Positions 7,229 through 8,130 of a stretch of DNA of 8,130 nucleotides are shown here, piece by piece. A program made the position numbers and the translations under genes. Source of the stretch: Phycisphaerae bacterium (lineage in GTDB: Bacteria; Planctomycetota; Phycisphaerae; Sedimentisphaerales; Anaerohalosphaeraceae); the NCBI GenBank assembly GCA_007121565.1, contig SKKI01000304.1, positions 1-8,130 on the forward strand, written 5' to 3'. A model generated the notes under the pieces. The model was given only the letters and a program-made list of their open reading frames with translations, was not told the origin of the DNA and did not search any database. Positions within the stretch are counted from its first letter, which is position 1. Each line of letters starts with the position of its first letter.

Positions 7229-8130
7229 GTGAAGCATATCGGATGGATTTTATGTCTGAAGTACCTGCGGCGACGGCTGATGATTCTGCTCAGCGTTGTC
7301 GCGGTGGCGCTGAGCTGCGCGCTGCTGATCGTGACCGACAGCCTGTTTACCGGGTTTATCGACGCCGTGGAAACCAGTGTCGGCCGGCACCTCGGCGACA
7401 TTGTCATCCACACGCCGCCCGGCGGGCTGATTTCCGATTACGACAGGCTGATCGAGCAGCTTGAGGCCAGGTCTTCGGTTCAGGCCGCCACCGCGGTGCT
7501 CAGCGGCGAGGGGCTGCTGCTCAGCGGGCCCGGTCGCGTGCGTCCGGTCAAGGTCTGGGGCATCGAACTGCCGCAGCGGCTGGCGGTCAGCCCGCTGGCC
7601 GAGGCGCTGCTGGTCCAGGACCACCTGCCGCACGAGGAGATCGGTTTTGGACAATGGCCCGACGGTCAGATCGGCGGGCTGGTCGGCATCGGGGTGCTGG
7701 CGCGTCCCGACGAACGCACCGACCAATACGATATGGACGCGGTGCACAGCTTTTTGGGCAGGACGGTGCAGTTGACCACCGGCATGGCTCGCCCGCAGCG
7801 CGATGATGAGCCGACCGGCAGCGAACGGCTGCAATTTCGACGCCAGGTCATCCGTTTTCAGATCGCCGATGTCGTGACCACCGGCGTCAGCGAATTTGAC
7901 CAGGCGTTTGTCTATCTGCCCATCGAGCAGATGTCGCAGCAGTTGTACCCCGGCACGGCTGTCAATGCCGATATCATCCAGATTCGCCTGGCCGACGGTG
8001 CGGACGAAGAGACCGCGCTGGCCGTGGTGCGGGGCGTATGGCAGGACTTTGCGCGCGATCGCCTGGTGTGGTATCGGCAGGCCGAGATTCAGTCCAGCCG
8101 CCAGATGCAGGCCCAGTTGATTGCCGAATA
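7229..8130 (+). CDS. ABC-transporter permease, MacB/FtsX (LolC/E-like) family, 3' end beyond window
   Basis: Inner-membrane permease subunit of the MacB/FtsX superfamily, which with an ATPase drives lipoprotein release (LolCDE) or efflux (MacB). The frame from GTG 7229 is open for 300 codons to the window end. It begins MKHIGWILCLKYLRRR, with positive residues then a transmembrane helix at ~17-38 (LMILLSVVAVALSCALLIV). A large extracytoplasmic domain of the MacB_PCD kind follows: DIVIHTPPGG at ~57-66, then VKVWGIEL, VGIGVLARP and FDQAFVYLPIEQM. The last motif, followed by LYPGTAVNADIIQIRL, is typical of the FtsX/LolE periplasmic region. The C-terminal FtsX membrane domain must lie downstream. 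Only a weak GGA (7217-7219) precedes the start; TTG 7190 is an in-frame alternative. The gene lies 45 bases after lysS and may be co-transcribed. LolC/E is favoured over MacB by context only. Confidence 0.8.
   Translation, partial: MKHIGWILCLKYLRRRLMILLSVVAVALSCALLIVTDSLFTGFIDAVETSVGRHLGDIVIHTPPGGLISDYDRLIEQLEARSSVQAATAVLSGEGLLLSGPGRVRPVKVWGIELPQRLAVSPLAEALLVQDHLPHEEIGFGQWPDGQIGGLVGIGVLARPDERTDQYDMDAVHSFLGRTVQLTTGMARPQRDDEPTGSERLQFRRQVIRFQIADVVTTGVSEFDQAFVYLPIEQMSQQLYPGTAVNADIIQIRLADGADEETALAVVRGVWQDFARDRLVWYRQAEIQSSRQMQAQLIAE

Noticed and set aside
7461..7775. Open frame overlapping the permease region in another + frame
   Set aside because: The frame from GTG 7229 gives a coherent membrane helix and MacB-like domain across the same bases; the overlapping frame is Arg/Ser/Cys-rich with no domain.

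Overview
The window is a GC-rich, densely coding stretch with all five genes on the + strand. It looks like ordinary chromosomal housekeeping DNA from a diderm (outer-membrane) bacterium. Support for a diderm is an LptD-type outer-membrane protein, a lipoprotein-type S41 protease and an FtsX/LolC-E-like permease. The divergent LptD sequence, the frequent non-ATG starts and the gene styles would fit the Planctomycetota (Phycisphaerae-like) or a neighbouring phylum. That placement is an inference from style, not something the sequence proves.

Layout: (1) 1-2217, the 3' portion of an lptD/ostA-like gene whose start lies left of the window. (2) 2218-2301, an AT-rich gap with a good ribosome-binding site for the next gene. 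(3) 2302-3246, a complete class II fructose-1,6-bisphosphate aldolase. (4) 3247-3350, a gap with a perfect 10-bp hairpin (3300-3323, probable terminator or attenuator) and a possible 33-codon small ORF. (5) 3351-5612, a large PDZ plus S41 C-terminal-processing protease with a lipoprotein signal peptide, apparently starting at TTG. (6) 5681-7183, lysyl-tRNA synthetase, also apparently starting at TTG, with a short repeat-like 3' tail. (7) 7229 to the window end, the N-terminal part of an ABC-transporter permease of the MacB/FtsX (LolC/E-like) type, starting at GTG and cut by the window edge.

Three of the five genes concern the envelope: LPS insertion, periplasmic proteolysis and lipoprotein release or efflux. 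The other two are core metabolism and translation. The lysS to LolC/E-like permease order recalls an arrangement I remember from other diderms, where the LolD ATPase follows. No mobile element, CRISPR array, tRNA or rRNA was seen. I did not find evidence for a novel biological system. The points worth a second look are small: non-ATG starts, the hairpin and small ORF before the protease, the repeat-derived tail on lysS, and the lack of disulfide cysteines in the LptD homologue.
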